64,000 nt of DNA from Deltaproteobacteria bacterium (GCA_029262375.1 JAJCZM010000051.1:62001-126000); one strand, 5' to 3'. Shown: positions 35,492 to 43,699, counted from the stretch's first letter. Translations and numbers: made by a program. The notes: a model not told the origin generated them from the sequence alone.

Positions 35492-36652
35492 TTGCCGGTC
35501 TCCGATAGATTTCTAGCCACCCGGCTGCGCGAATTCGGTACGACGATCTTCGCCGAGATGTCGGCGCTCGCGCTAGCCAAAGGCGCCATCAACCTGGGGC
35601 AGGGATTCCCCGACACCGACGGCCCCGCCGAAATTGCAGACGCCGCCATCGAGGCCATCCGCGCCGGCCACAATCAGTATCCTCCCGGAATCGGGATTCC
35701 GGAGCTGCGCCGCGCCGTCGCCGAGCACCAGAAACGTTGGTACGACATCGACCTGGACGCCGACACCGAGGTCCTCGTCACCGCCGGCGCCACCGAAGCG
35801 ATTGCTGCGACGATCCTCGCCCTGTGTGAACCCGGCGATGAAGTCGTCACGTTCGAGCCCTACTACGACTCCTATGCCGCCTGTATCGCGATGGCCGGTG
35901 CCCGCCGACGCGTCGTCACGTTGCGCCCACCTGAGTATTCGTTCGACTACGACGAACTGGCAGCCGCAATCGGCCCGCGTACCCGGCTGCTGTTACTCAA
36001 CTCGCCACACAACCCGACCGGCAAGGTATTCTCGCGCGACGAGCTCGAACAGATCGCCCGCCTTGCGATCGAGCGAGACCTCGTGGTCATGACCGACGAA
36101 GTCTACGAGCACATCGTCTTCGACGGCGAGCACATTCCGCTTTCGACGCTTCCGGGAATGCGCGAGCGAACGGTGACGATATCGTCGGGCGGCAAGACCT
36201 TTTCGTTTACCGGTTGGAAGATCGGATGGGCCACCGCTGCGCCCGAACTGCTGCGCGCCGTACGTACCACCAAGCAGTTCTTGACCTATGTGAGCGGCGG
36301 ACCGTTTCAGCACGCGATCGCGAAAGCACTCTCGCTCGGCGATGACTACTATCGAGATCTTGCCAGCGGGCTTGCCGCACGTCGCGATCGACTGTGTGCG
36401 GGGCTGCAGAGCGCCGGCTTCGATGTCTTTCGACCGTCGGGCACTTACTTCGTGACCTGCGACATTCGACCGCTGGGTGAAACCGACGGGCTCGCGTTCT
36501 GCCGCACGCTGCCAGACCGCTGCGGTGTGGTCGCGGTCCCCAACGTGGTGTTCTACGACAATCGTGACGAGGGACTACCGCTCGTCCGCTTCACCTTCTG
36601 CAAGAAGGACGAGGTGATAGCCGAAGCCGTGACGAAGCTCACGGCGTTCTAA
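35492..36652 (+). CDS. PLP-dependent aminotransferase, class I/II (methionine/kynurenine aminotransferase-like)
   Basis: The product has 386 residues from TTG 35492. Class I fold signatures are 'NLGQGFPDTDGPAEI' near the start, 'VTAGATEAIAATILALCEPG', 'LLLNSPHNPTGKVFSRDELE', 'VVMTDEVYEHIVFDGEH' and the PLP lysine in 'ISSGGKTFSFTGWKIGW'. This set matches the group containing YbdL-type methionine aminotransferase and kynurenine-oxoglutarate transaminase. It uses 2-oxo acids as acceptors. The last 27 coding bases lie within a 29-bp tandem repeat that continues past the stop (36626-36712). It starts 20 bp after the small membrane protein gene and may share its transcript. Confidence 0.92.
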   Translation: MPVSDRFLATRLREFGTTIFAEMSALALAKGAINLGQGFPDTDGPAEIADAAIEAIRAGHNQYPPGIGIPELRRAVAEHQKRWYDIDLDADTEVLVTAGATEAIAATILALCEPGDEVVTFEPYYDSYAACIAMAGARRRVVTLRPPEYSFDYDELAAAIGPRTRLLLLNSPHNPTGKVFSRDELEQIARLAIERDLVVMTDEVYEHIVFDGEHIPLSTLPGMRERTVTISSGGKTFSFTGWKIGWATAAPELLRAVRTTKQFLTYVSGGPFQHAIAKALSLGDDYYRDLASGLAARRDRLCAGLQSAGFDVFRPSGTYFVTCDIRPLGETDGLAFCRTLPDRCGVVAVPNVVFYDNRDEGLPLVRFTFCKKDEVIAEAVTKLTAF

Positions 36653-36712
36653 ATGCCGTGACGAAGCTCACGGCGTTCTAAATGCCATGGCGAAGCTCAC
36701 TGCGCTCGAAAT
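36626..36712 (+). repeat. Three tandem 29-bp units spanning the aminotransferase stop, each with a hairpin
   Basis: Units at 36626-36654 and 36655-36683 are identical; the third, 36684-36712, has the same length but several substitutions. Each perfect unit contains a 7-bp stem (GCCGTGA / TCACGGC) with a CGAAGC loop, followed by GTTCTA. The first unit includes the last codons and the stop of the aminotransferase. Because 29 is not a multiple of 3, the copies are out of frame with each other. The paired hairpins after a stop could slow or end transcription, or protect the mRNA 3' end. Confidence 0.85.
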
Positions 36713-36803
36713 CTCGATCGCACATCGGAATTGGGCGTCGCCCTCTGGCCGACGGCGGCCTGCTCGGCTAGCCTGCCCGAACACATCGCCGCAGGAGACA
36801 CCC

Positions 36804-36875
36804 ATGGAGCCGGAAAAAATCACGCCGCACCGAGTCGGCCAAAACGTCTCGCTCGACTCCCCGGCTTGCACTTGA
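36804..36875 (+). CDS. Possible 23-codon leader ORF coupled to the VanZ-like gene
   Basis: ATG 36804 has a good GCAGGAG 8 nt upstream and the frame ends at TGA 36873. That stop overlaps the TTG (36872) that I propose as the start of the VanZ-like gene, which itself has no Shine-Dalgarno. The arrangement suggests a translated leader that delivers ribosomes to the next gene. The 23-residue peptide has no recognisable feature and a charged start 'MEPEKITPHRVG'. It may be chance. Confidence 0.3.
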   Translation: MEPEKITPHRVGQNVSLDSPACT

Positions 36876-37237
36876 CGCTATCTACGACGCTTCGACGAGG
36901 GCTGTTCTACGCAGGCGTCATCGCCGTCATTTGGGTCTCCGTCGTTCCGGCCGACGCGCTGGTCGAAACCGGTATCTGGGACAAGGCCGAGCATGCGGGT
37001 GCTTACGCGCTGCTCGCGCTGTTCGGCTACGTGGCCTACCGCAGCACAACGCAGCGCAATCGTCTCTCGGTCTCGCTCGTTGCGCTGGGGATCGCCCTGG
37101 AGTGTGTACAAACCCAAGTGCCAGGACGCGTGGGCGATCTCGGCGACGCGCTGGCGAACACAATCGGCGTCGTCGTCATCTACATCACGTATCGGACAGT
37201 GGCCGCATTGGGGATTCGGAGTACGACCCACGACTGA
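36872..37237 (+). CDS. VanZ-like family membrane protein
   Basis: The 121-residue product from TTG 36872 has about four hydrophobic segments: 'GLFYAGVIAVIWVSVVP', 'AGAYALLALFGYVAY', 'SVSLVALGIALECVQ' and 'ALANTIGVVVIYITY'. The motif 'WDKAEHAGAYALLA' (Asp-Lys-x2-His) and 'ECVQTQVPGRVGDLGDALAN' (Glu-x2-Gln, GRxGDxxD-xxAN) are the VanZ-like family hallmarks. VanZ gives low-level teicoplanin resistance, but most family members have unknown roles in the membrane. The frame is open further upstream to 36731 without a credible start; an alternative start is TTG 36866. Confidence 0.82.
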   Translation: MTLSTTLRRGLFYAGVIAVIWVSVVPADALVETGIWDKAEHAGAYALLALFGYVAYRSTTQRNRLSVSLVALGIALECVQTQVPGRVGDLGDALANTIGVVVIYITYRTVAALGIRSTTHD

Positions 37238-37387
37238 TCAGCGCCGATTCGTTGGTCTGAAAACACCACGAGACCGCAGACTTAGAGGTCTTTCCGCATA
37301 GACAAGCGTTCAATGGCTCTGGCAGAATAGAGTCAGCGAGTAACCGAAGCAGCCCACATCCGACTCGCGACGTCCCGGGAGGGGGAG

Positions 37388-37516
37388 ATGAACGCAACAA
37401 CATTGGGCTTTTTGATACTGGTGGTTGGGGTTTCAACCGTGGCGATAAGCGTCGCTCGGATGATCAAAGCGGCGGACGATTATTGGTCGATGAACGGCTC
37501 GGACCGTTTGGACTGA
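37388..37516 (+). CDS. Second 42-residue single-pass membrane protein
   Basis: ATG 37388 is directly preceded by GGGAGGGGGAG, an unusually purine-rich ribosome binding site. The 42-residue product has one hydrophobic span starting at residue 4, 'TTLGFLILVVGVSTVAISVA', followed by a short polar tail 'MIKAADDYWSMNGSDRLD'. One transmembrane helix with the C-terminus outside or inside cannot be decided. It lies alone, 150 bp after the VanZ-like gene and convergent with the EamA transporter gene. Function unknown. It shows no sequence likeness to the 42-residue protein at 17383 beyond size. Confidence 0.55.
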   Translation: MNATTLGFLILVVGVSTVAISVARMIKAADDYWSMNGSDRLD

Positions 37517-37607
37517 CGCTTCGGATTTCGAAACCGAATCTCTAGCCGGCACTCTAGCGACCATGCGACCTGCAACAGGTTTACGCCGGGCGCAGTGGTT
37601 CGCGCTC

Positions 37608-38471
37608 CTACGCGCGCGGCCGTACTAGCGAGACCGGCGTCGCCGGCCGCTCCACGACGACTAGTCCCGACGCGATCACCACGGCTGCGCCTACGAGCAT
37701 CTGCTTGTCGGGGACCTCGCCCCAGAACACATACCCGAACAAAACCCCCCAGAGCAGCGCCGTGTACTCGAACGGTGCGAGCAATCCTACCGGCGCGGTC
37801 CGAAACGCTTCGGTGAGACAGAGGTTGGCGCAGCCACCGGCCAATCCCGCGGCTGCAAGCAACGCGAAGCCCGATACATCCGGTGTTGACCAGAACCATG
37901 GAAGCGCGGCGGTGCTCGCGGTCATCGTAAACAGCGTGAAGAACACCGCCATCGTGACCGTACTTTCCGTGCTGCCCATCCGGCGCACAAGCACCATGAT
38001 GAAGCTGTACGACAGTGCTCCGATCAGCGCCGGCAGCGAGGCGCTGGAAAACACCGTGCTCCCGGGGCGTACGATCAAGAGAACTCCGCCGAGTCCGATC
38101 AGTACGGCGAGCCAACGACGCCCGTTCAGTCTCTCGCCGAGCAGGGGCCGCGCGAGCAGGGCAATGAATAGAGGGCCGCTAAACGAGATCGCGACGACAT
38201 CGGCCAACGCGCCGCGACTGAGCGCCGTGAAGAATGCGCCCATGGCAATCAGACCGAAGACACCGCGAACGATGTGTTGCATAGGCCGCCGCGTCCTCAG
38301 GCTCGAAATGCCGCCGCTGTACCAAACGGCGACCGACAGCGGCACGAACGCAAAGACACTGCGGAAAAACACGACCTGCACGATCGAGTAGTCAACGGTC
38401 GCCGCTTTGACGATCGCGTCGAGAATCGAGAACAACAGTACGGCGACGAGTAGGTAGCCTACGCCCTTCAT
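37608..38471 (-). CDS. EamA/DMT family transporter
   Basis: The product has 287 residues and ten hydrophobic helices in two five-helix halves, the EamA layout. Recognisable segments are 'LLVAVLLFSILDAIVKA', 'VVFFRSVFAFVPLSVAVW', 'LSRGALADVVAISFSGPLFI', 'LLGERLNGRRWLAVLIGLGG' in the first half and 'LLAPFEYTALLWGVLFGYVF' with 'GAAVVIASGLVV' in the second. Members export metabolites or amino acids across the inner membrane. It lies 27 bp downstream of the Gfo/Idh/MocA gene on the same strand, possibly the same transcript. Substrate unknown. Confidence 0.9.
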   Translation of the reverse strand: MKGVGYLLVAVLLFSILDAIVKAATVDYSIVQVVFFRSVFAFVPLSVAVWYSGGISSLRTRRPMQHIVRGVFGLIAMGAFFTALSRGALADVVAISFSGPLFIALLARPLLGERLNGRRWLAVLIGLGGVLLIVRPGSTVFSSASLPALIGALSYSFIMVLVRRMGSTESTVTMAVFFTLFTMTASTAALPWFWSTPDVSGFALLAAAGLAGGCANLCLTEAFRTAPVGLLAPFEYTALLWGVLFGYVFWGEVPDKQMLVGAAVVIASGLVVVERPATPVSLVRPRA

Positions 38472-38498
38472 AGAGGATTGCAGCAGGGCGTGCGCCGA

Positions 38499-39491
38499 TC
38501 AGGCGAGGCCGCGCAACCTCATGCCGGCTTTCGTATAGATGTCGTCGATGACGCGCATGTTCGCGATCGAGTCGTCCGGCCCGGTGCTAAACGGCGCTCC
38601 GTCGAGTACGGCAGCGGCGAACGCGCGCAGCTGATGCGTATACGTTGCATCTCCATGCACACGCTCGCGGCGTACGCCCGAAGGCGTGCGCAACGTGAGA
38701 CGATGCGCGATATGCGGTGCGATCGGATTGAAGATGACAAGCTCTCCGTCTTCGCCCCGAACCCTAGCCTGCGTCTTCAGTAGCGTGCGAGACATGAGCG
38801 AACACAGAATGCGCCCACCCGCGCCCGAAGGGAATCGCAATTCGGCTTCCATGCGCCGATCGACGTCGGGACTCGTAAGCGTCGGTGTCGCCGACAGGAC
38901 TTCGGGCTCTTCACCCGCCAACATGCGCGCGACGCTGATCGCGTAGCAGCCCGTGTCCATGAGCGCGCCGCCGCCGAGTTCGTAGCGGTAGCGAATATCG
39001 CCCGGCAGAGGCAGAGGCACGCAGAAAATACTCTCCACATAATTGAGGCGCCCGAGGGTGCCATCCGCAAGAATCTCCCGGATGCGCGCCGCCAGGGGGT
39101 GATATCGGTAGTGAAAGGCCTCGAACAATCGACGGTCGGCCTTCTTGGCGGCGGCGGCCATCTGTCTCGCCTCCTCGGCGTTCGATGCGAGCGGCTTCTC
39201 GCACAACACGTGCTTGCCCGCTTCGAGCGCCTTGATTGCCCACTCGCAGTGCAGCCCGTTCGGCAACGGGATGTAGACGCCGTCGAGCGTGTCGTCGGCG
39301 AGCAGTGCGTCGTAGTCATCGTAGGCGCGCGAGATGCCGTGCTTCGCCGCAAATTTCTCCGCTCGCCCGCGATCACGGGCGGCGATCGCCGTCACTTCCA
39401 CTCGATCGACCCGCGCGGCGGGCCGGATGAGCGCCATCGGGGCTATCCGCGCGGCGCCGAGTACGCCGATTTTCAGTTTGCTCGTGGACAT
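38499..39491 (-). CDS. Gfo/Idh/MocA family oxidoreductase
   Basis: The product has 330 residues; ATG 39491 has GGAGG 5 nt upstream. The Rossmann start is 'KIGVLGAARIAPMALI' and the family's catalytic lysine is in 'HVLCEKPLASNAEEARQM' (EKP). A histidine-containing segment 'EAFHYRYHPLAARIREIL' follows, then 'GGALMDTGCYAISVARML' with the conserved Asp. These NAD(P)-dependent enzymes oxidise or reduce sugars, inositols and trans-dihydrodiols. The 'FHYRYHP' form is common among dihydrodiol-dehydrogenase-like members, but the substrate cannot be told. It is divergent from arfB across 117 bp. Confidence 0.9.
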   Translation of the reverse strand: MSTSKLKIGVLGAARIAPMALIRPAARVDRVEVTAIAARDRGRAEKFAAKHGISRAYDDYDALLADDTLDGVYIPLPNGLHCEWAIKALEAGKHVLCEKPLASNAEEARQMAAAAKKADRRLFEAFHYRYHPLAARIREILADGTLGRLNYVESIFCVPLPLPGDIRYRYELGGGALMDTGCYAISVARMLAGEEPEVLSATPTLTSPDVDRRMEAELRFPSGAGGRILCSLMSRTLLKTQARVRGEDGELVIFNPIAPHIAHRLTLRTPSGVRRERVHGDATYTHQLRAFAAAVLDGAPFSTGPDDSIANMRVIDDIYTKAGMRLRGLA

Positions 39492-39608
39492 CGTCGCCTC
39501 CGTGCGCCCGGCCGTTACACGACACGATCAGTAGGTGGGCGTCGCCCGATTGTGTATCATGCAAGCGGACCTTGCTAAGCCCGGTCCGACCCACGAGCCC
39601 ACAAGACC

Positions 39609-40049
39609 ATGAGCCGCCTGAGAGACCTTCACTTGCCCGGCAACCGTCGGCTTCCTGCATCGCTGCTGTCGGCGACCTTCGCACGCTCATCGGGGCCCGG
39701 CGGTCAGAACGTCAATAAGGTCGCGACCAAGGTAGACCTGCGGCTCGACCTTGAAGCAGCGAGCCGGTATCTCGATTCGGCAAGCGTCATGCGGATTCGG
39801 CGACGCTTGGCGGGGCGCCTCGACGGCGACGGCCGCATTCGCGTCATCGTCAGTGAACATCGCGAACAGTCTCGTAACGTCGAAACCGCACTCGTACGCA
39901 TGGAATTTCTGCTGACAGGCGCAATGCGCCAAACCAAAAAACGCGTGGCCACCAAACCGAGCGGCGGCGCGCGCCGCCGCCGCGTCGAGGACAAGCGCAA
40001 ACACGGCAAACGCAAGGCCGATCGTAGCCGGGAAAGCGCAGACTGGTGA
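39609..40049 (+). CDS. arfB: Alternative ribosome-rescue peptidyl-tRNA hydrolase ArfB (YaeJ)
   Basis: The product has 146 residues. The release-factor catalytic motif GGQ is at residues 31-33 in 'ARSSGPGGQNVNK', and the C-terminal tail is strongly basic ('KKRVATKPSG', 'RRRVEDKRKHGKRKADRS'), the part that enters the empty mRNA channel of stalled ribosomes. It hydrolyses peptidyl-tRNA on ribosomes stuck at the end of broken mRNAs. Length fits ArfB (about 140). The stop overlaps the start of the following sulfatase-like gene (GTGA), so both are co-translated, an unusual partner for a rescue factor. Confidence 0.93.
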   Translation: MSRLRDLHLPGNRRLPASLLSATFARSSGPGGQNVNKVATKVDLRLDLEAASRYLDSASVMRIRRRLAGRLDGDGRIRVIVSEHREQSRNVETALVRMEFLLTGAMRQTKKRVATKPSGGARRRRVEDKRKHGKRKADRSRESADW

Positions 40050-41698
40050 ATAGCTCCGACAAACCGGAATCCCCCAAATTCCCGCGCTATTCCCGCCGCC
40101 AGATCATCCGTGCCGGTGCACTCGGCGCCGCAGGGTTGGCCGCCGCCACGGCAGTGCCATCGTTGCCGCCACTTCCCCGGAGCGCCGGTGCTCGCATCAC
40201 TCCACGCGCTCAGGGAATGCGCAACGTCCTTCTCATCGTCAACAGCGGCGAGCAATCGTGGGATAAGCTGCCGGCCCACCTCGCTACCCCCGCGCGCGAG
40301 CTTCTGCTGGGACGCTCCGTCGAGTTTTCCGATTTTTTCGCCGCGAGCCCGACGTCATCTCCGGCACTGGCGGCGTTGCTCACCGGACAACACGGGCCCG
40401 CAAGCGGCGTCACCGACGCGGCCGACCGCGGTCTGATCGCTACACCGCTGGCACCGAATTCAACGACACTCGCAAGCGTGATGCGTGACGGCGGATGGCA
40501 CACCGCTTTCTTCGGCGACTGGCCGCTATCGTCGTGGTATCGACCGAAAAGCCGCAACGACCTACTGCACGACCATGGCTTCGGATGGTGTGAACTCACC
40601 TCGGACGGTGGCAATGCAGGCTTGGCTGACCTGCTGACGACGCGCGCCGCCACCCGCTGGCTCGCGACACGCGCTCCGACGTTGAGCCAGCCATGGCTGG
40701 CGGTCGTGCGCCTGCACGCAACCGCGGCGGTCACCGAAGAAACTCTTCGAGACGACGCGCTTCGATCCGACTCGCTCGATCCTTCTGCGCTCGCAACGAA
40801 AAGTGGAGCCACAGCCGTGGACGCGCACAAGGTCACACGCCGTATCGCTCGATCCGGCGTCGGTGGCGCCCGCATCAACGACGAACTGTCCGCGCGGCTC
40901 GCGAACCGATACGACGCCGCCATCGAGTCATCCGACCAGCGTTTGGGCGAATTGCTCGAAGCTGTCGCCGCATCCGGCGCGCGTTCGAGCACCATCGTCG
41001 TGTACACGTCCGACTGCGGAACCTTGCTCGGGCAGCACGGACAGATAGGGCAGGGGCCCTTCATCTACGATGAGGCCATACGCGTGCCGCTCTTCATTGA
41101 TTGTCCCGGCGCACCGGGCGCCGTCGCCAGCGAGCAGCTAATGTCGGCGGTGGACGTCATGCCCACGATTCTCTCGCTCGCGCACTTGCCTCCATACGCA
41201 CGCATCGTCTCGCCCGGCTACTCGATGGCGCGCAGCGTATACGCCCCCGCATCGAAGGGACCGCGCCAGCGCAGTCAGGGCGGAGCATTGGTCACGCACA
41301 GCGCGCTCTCGACGATCTCGCAGCAGTTTGCTGCCGCGTCGGATCCTACCGACGGCAGCAAACTCGGGACGATCGCAGCCGCCATCGAAACCGCTCGCAA
41401 GCAGCAACGCGGACTGTTGCGCGGTGTGGTCACGAAACGCCAGAAGGCTGCACGCTACTTCGCACCGTCCGACCATCACACCCCCGCGGATCTGAGCGAG
41501 CTACGCCGACGCAATGACCTCGAAGCGTACAACCGCCACCGCGATCCAGCGGAAGAGCGCAACATCGCCGACGCGCGTATTCCGGACGCGGAGCTACTCG
41601 CCGAGCTCAATGGCCGTATCAACACGCTAGTGGCCGAAGAGATCGGCGGCGACAACGGCGACTACCTACCGGGCCCTCGATTTCTTTGGCGATCCTGA
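40046..41698 (+). CDS. Sulfatase-fold protein with degenerate active site, Tat signal
   Basis: The product has 550 residues from GTG 40046. A twin-arginine signal is present ('YSRRQIIRAGALGAAGLAAA'), so export to the periplasm is likely. The alkaline-phosphatase/sulfatase fold is recognisable from 'MRNVLLIVNS', 'SSPALAALLTGQHG', 'TSDCGTLLGQHG' and 'YDEAIRVPLFI'. The catalytic residues are changed at nearly every place: the usual DD metal ligands are N66-S67, the formylglycine site CxPxR reads S104-x-P106-A-L108, the later 'SDHG' or 'SDNG' is D323-C324-G, and the Lys before the 'YEE' strand is Gln. It is probably not an active sulfatase and may bind a ligand or act structurally. Its gene overlaps arfB by 4 bp. 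Confidence 0.82.
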   Translation: MNSSDKPESPKFPRYSRRQIIRAGALGAAGLAAATAVPSLPPLPRSAGARITPRAQGMRNVLLIVNSGEQSWDKLPAHLATPARELLLGRSVEFSDFFAASPTSSPALAALLTGQHGPASGVTDAADRGLIATPLAPNSTTLASVMRDGGWHTAFFGDWPLSSWYRPKSRNDLLHDHGFGWCELTSDGGNAGLADLLTTRAATRWLATRAPTLSQPWLAVVRLHATAAVTEETLRDDALRSDSLDPSALATKSGATAVDAHKVTRRIARSGVGGARINDELSARLANRYDAAIESSDQRLGELLEAVAASGARSSTIVVYTSDCGTLLGQHGQIGQGPFIYDEAIRVPLFIDCPGAPGAVASEQLMSAVDVMPTILSLAHLPPYARIVSPGYSMARSVYAPASKGPRQRSQGGALVTHSALSTISQQFAAASDPTDGSKLGTIAAAIETARKQQRGLLRGVVTKRQKAARYFAPSDHHTPADLSELRRRNDLEAYNRHRDPAEERNIADARIPDAELLAELNGRINTLVAEEIGGDNGDYLPGPRFLWRS

Positions 41699-41759
41699 GT
41701 CCCCGGCGAACGCTTGCGCCGGCTTGCACGGGCGTCGAATGCGCCACATGCTGGCCTCG

Positions 41760-42377
41760 ATGGGTATCTACGAACATTGGGTCCTGCCGAAAATGCTCGA
41801 CTTCGCGATGCGGCAGCCGCCGATCATGAAGCAGAGACAGAAGGTCGTACCGCTGGCGTCGGGCCGCGTGCTCGAAATCGGTATGGGGTCTGGACTGAAC
41901 CTCGCGTTTTACGATCAGGGAAAAGTCGAGAAGCTGTGGGGACTGGAACCTTCGACCGAACTGCGCGAGCTTGCCTCCGAGCGCGCTCGCGACGCGGATA
42001 TCGACGTCGAGTTCGTCGGCCTGACCGGCGAAGAGATCCCGATGGACACGGCCCAGTGTGACAGCGTGGTCGTGACGTACACGCTGTGCACAATCCCCGA
42101 CGCAGTACGAGCACTCGGCGAGATGCGACGCGTGCTAAAACCCGGCGGTCGAGTAATCTTTACAGAACACGGCCGCGCGCCCGACCAGTCCGTGCGTACC
42201 TGGCAGAACCGCATCAACGGAATGTGGGGAAAGATCTCGGGCGGCTGCAATCTCAACCGTGACGTTCCGCAGATGATCGAAGACGGCGGTCTGAAGATAG
42301 AGACGATCGAGACCATGTATCTGCCCGGTCCTCGGCCCATGACTTTCAATTACTGGGGCACGGCTACTCACGCCTGA
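41760..42377 (+). CDS. Class I SAM-dependent methyltransferase
   Basis: The 205-residue product assumes ATG 41760, because related proteins begin 'MGIYExWVLP'; ATGs at 41739 and 41748 and a TTG at 41724 are alternatives, and no Shine-Dalgarno separates them. SAM-binding motif I is 'GRVLEIGMGSGLNLAFY', motif II is the acidic 'LWGLEPSTELRELA', then 'CDSVVVTYTLCTIPDAVRAL' and 'RRVLKPGGRVIFTEHGRA' complete the core. The type matches UbiE/METTL7-like small-molecule methyltransferases. The closing 'YLPGPRPMTFNYWGTA' is typical of that group. Substrate unknown. It lies 61 bp after the sulfatase-like gene. Confidence 0.85.
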   Translation: MGIYEHWVLPKMLDFAMRQPPIMKQRQKVVPLASGRVLEIGMGSGLNLAFYDQGKVEKLWGLEPSTELRELASERARDADIDVEFVGLTGEEIPMDTAQCDSVVVTYTLCTIPDAVRALGEMRRVLKPGGRVIFTEHGRAPDQSVRTWQNRINGMWGKISGGCNLNRDVPQMIEDGGLKIETIETMYLPGPRPMTFNYWGTATHA

Positions 42378-42402
42378 GCCGAACCAAAGGAATAACCAAT
42401 CG

Positions 42403-42870
42403 ATGAGCATTAGCGTAGGCGATTTAGCGCCGGACTTTACGTTGAAGGATCAAAACGCCACGGACACGACGCTGGCCGAGTACCGCGGCAAGCAAGCCGT
42501 CGTTCTGTATTTCTACCCGAAAGACGACACGCCGGTGTGCACGAAAGAAGCGTGCAGCTTCCGCGACAACTACGAGTCGTTCGTCGAGGCCGGTGCCGCC
42601 GTCATCGGAGTGAGTTCGGACTCCGTCGAAAGTCATCAGAGTTTCGCAAGTTCGAAGAGTCTACCGTTCCGGCTGCTCGCCGATAGCAGCGGCGGCCTGC
42701 GCAAGCTGTTCGGCGTTCCGAAAACGCTCGGGCTCATGCCCGGTCGAGTGACCTACATCATCGACAAGCAGGGCGTCGTGCGCGAGATTTTCAACTCGAT
42801 GCTGTTCGCCGACAAACACGTCAACGGCGCGCTGACAACCGTTCGCAGCCTCGCCGCGGACGGCGGCTGA
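42403..42870 (+). CDS. bcp: Thioredoxin-dependent peroxiredoxin, Bcp/PrxQ type
   Basis: The product has 155 residues from ATG 42403. The peroxidatic Cys46 and resolving Cys51 lie in 'TPVCTKEACSFRD', the CxxxxC pattern of atypical two-cysteine PrxQ enzymes. 'GDLAPDFTLKDQN' and 'GVSSDSVESHQSFA' flank it as usual, and 'VTYIIDKQGVVREIF' ends the thioredoxin fold. It reduces hydrogen and alkyl peroxides using thioredoxin in the cytoplasm. Here cysteine codons are TGC as usual, in contrast to the TGA at the active site of the other peroxiredoxin-like gene at 46905. It lies between two methyltransferase genes with short gaps. Confidence 0.93.
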   Translation: MSISVGDLAPDFTLKDQNATDTTLAEYRGKQAVVLYFYPKDDTPVCTKEACSFRDNYESFVEAGAAVIGVSSDSVESHQSFASSKSLPFRLLADSSGGLRKLFGVPKTLGLMPGRVTYIIDKQGVVREIFNSMLFADKHVNGALTTVRSLAADGG

Positions 42871-42877
42871 GCTGCGC

Positions 42878-43678
42878 GTGAAAGTCGGACCCCTCAAGAT
42901 CACCGCCGACAACATCGTCCCTTGGCTCGGGATCGGTATTGCCGAGATCCGTAACTTCGTACGCGAACGCTTCGGCGGCCTGGATCGCCGCGAGCAACGC
43001 GTGCTCGACTACGTGCGTGCCAACGTCGCGCCGGGAGACCCCGATGCGGTGCTGGCTGCGATGGACGATTTCGCGCGCAACGATGTCTTCTTGATGAATG
43101 TCGGCGACAAGAAGGGCGAGATCCTCGACGGCGCCGTGCGGGAGTCCGCTGCCGGGCAGGTGCTCGAACTCGGTGCGTTCTGTGGTTACTCCGCCGTGCG
43201 CATCGCGCGCCTGCTCGATAAGCCGGGCAGCCTTCTGACGTCGGTCGAACTGTCGAAAACACGATGTCGGGTCGTCGAAGAAATGGTCGCGCACGCGGGC
43301 CTGAGCGATCGCGTCTCCGTCGTGAACGGCGCTACCAGCGAAGTAATCCCCACGCTGGAAGGCCGCTTCGATCTGATCTTCATCGACCATGTGAAAGAGC
43401 TCTACCTGGAAGATCTGCTATCGATCGAGCGCCATGAATTGCTGGCACCCGGCTGCCTCGTCGTCGCGGACAATGTCGGCATGTTCGCAGGAGCCGACGC
43501 CTACCTCGATCACGTACGCACCTGCGGGCGCTATACGAGCATGCATCACGACGCCACGGTGGAATATCAGGATACGATCTACGACATGGTCGAGGTCAGC
43601 ACCTGGCTCGGCCTGGAGTCTGCGCGTGCGGATGAACCGAACGCCAGCGAGCCTACGACGCCCCCCGCGCAGAACTAG
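42878..43678 (+). CDS. O-methyltransferase, catechol-O-methyltransferase-like
   Basis: The product has 266 residues and starts at GTG 42878, 7 bp after the bcp stop. The COMT pattern is clear: 'NVGDKKGEILDGAVRE', motif I 'VLELGAFCGYSAVRIARLL', the acidic strand 'LLTSVELSKTRCRVVEEMV', 'VSVVNGATSEVIP' and the metal-binding Asp in 'DLIFIDHVKELYLEDLL', then 'GCLVVADNVGMFAG' (Asp-Asn). Magnesium-dependent transfer of a methyl group from SAM to a catechol is the expected reaction; the substrate may be a diphenol made by oxygenases of this region. Tight spacing suggests co-transcription with bcp. Confidence 0.88.
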   Translation: MKVGPLKITADNIVPWLGIGIAEIRNFVRERFGGLDRREQRVLDYVRANVAPGDPDAVLAAMDDFARNDVFLMNVGDKKGEILDGAVRESAAGQVLELGAFCGYSAVRIARLLDKPGSLLTSVELSKTRCRVVEEMVAHAGLSDRVSVVNGATSEVIPTLEGRFDLIFIDHVKELYLEDLLSIERHELLAPGCLVVADNVGMFAGADAYLDHVRTCGRYTSMHHDATVEYQDTIYDMVEVSTWLGLESARADEPNASEPTTPPAQN

Positions 43679-43699
43679 CCCCCGGAGTATCAGACCTTC

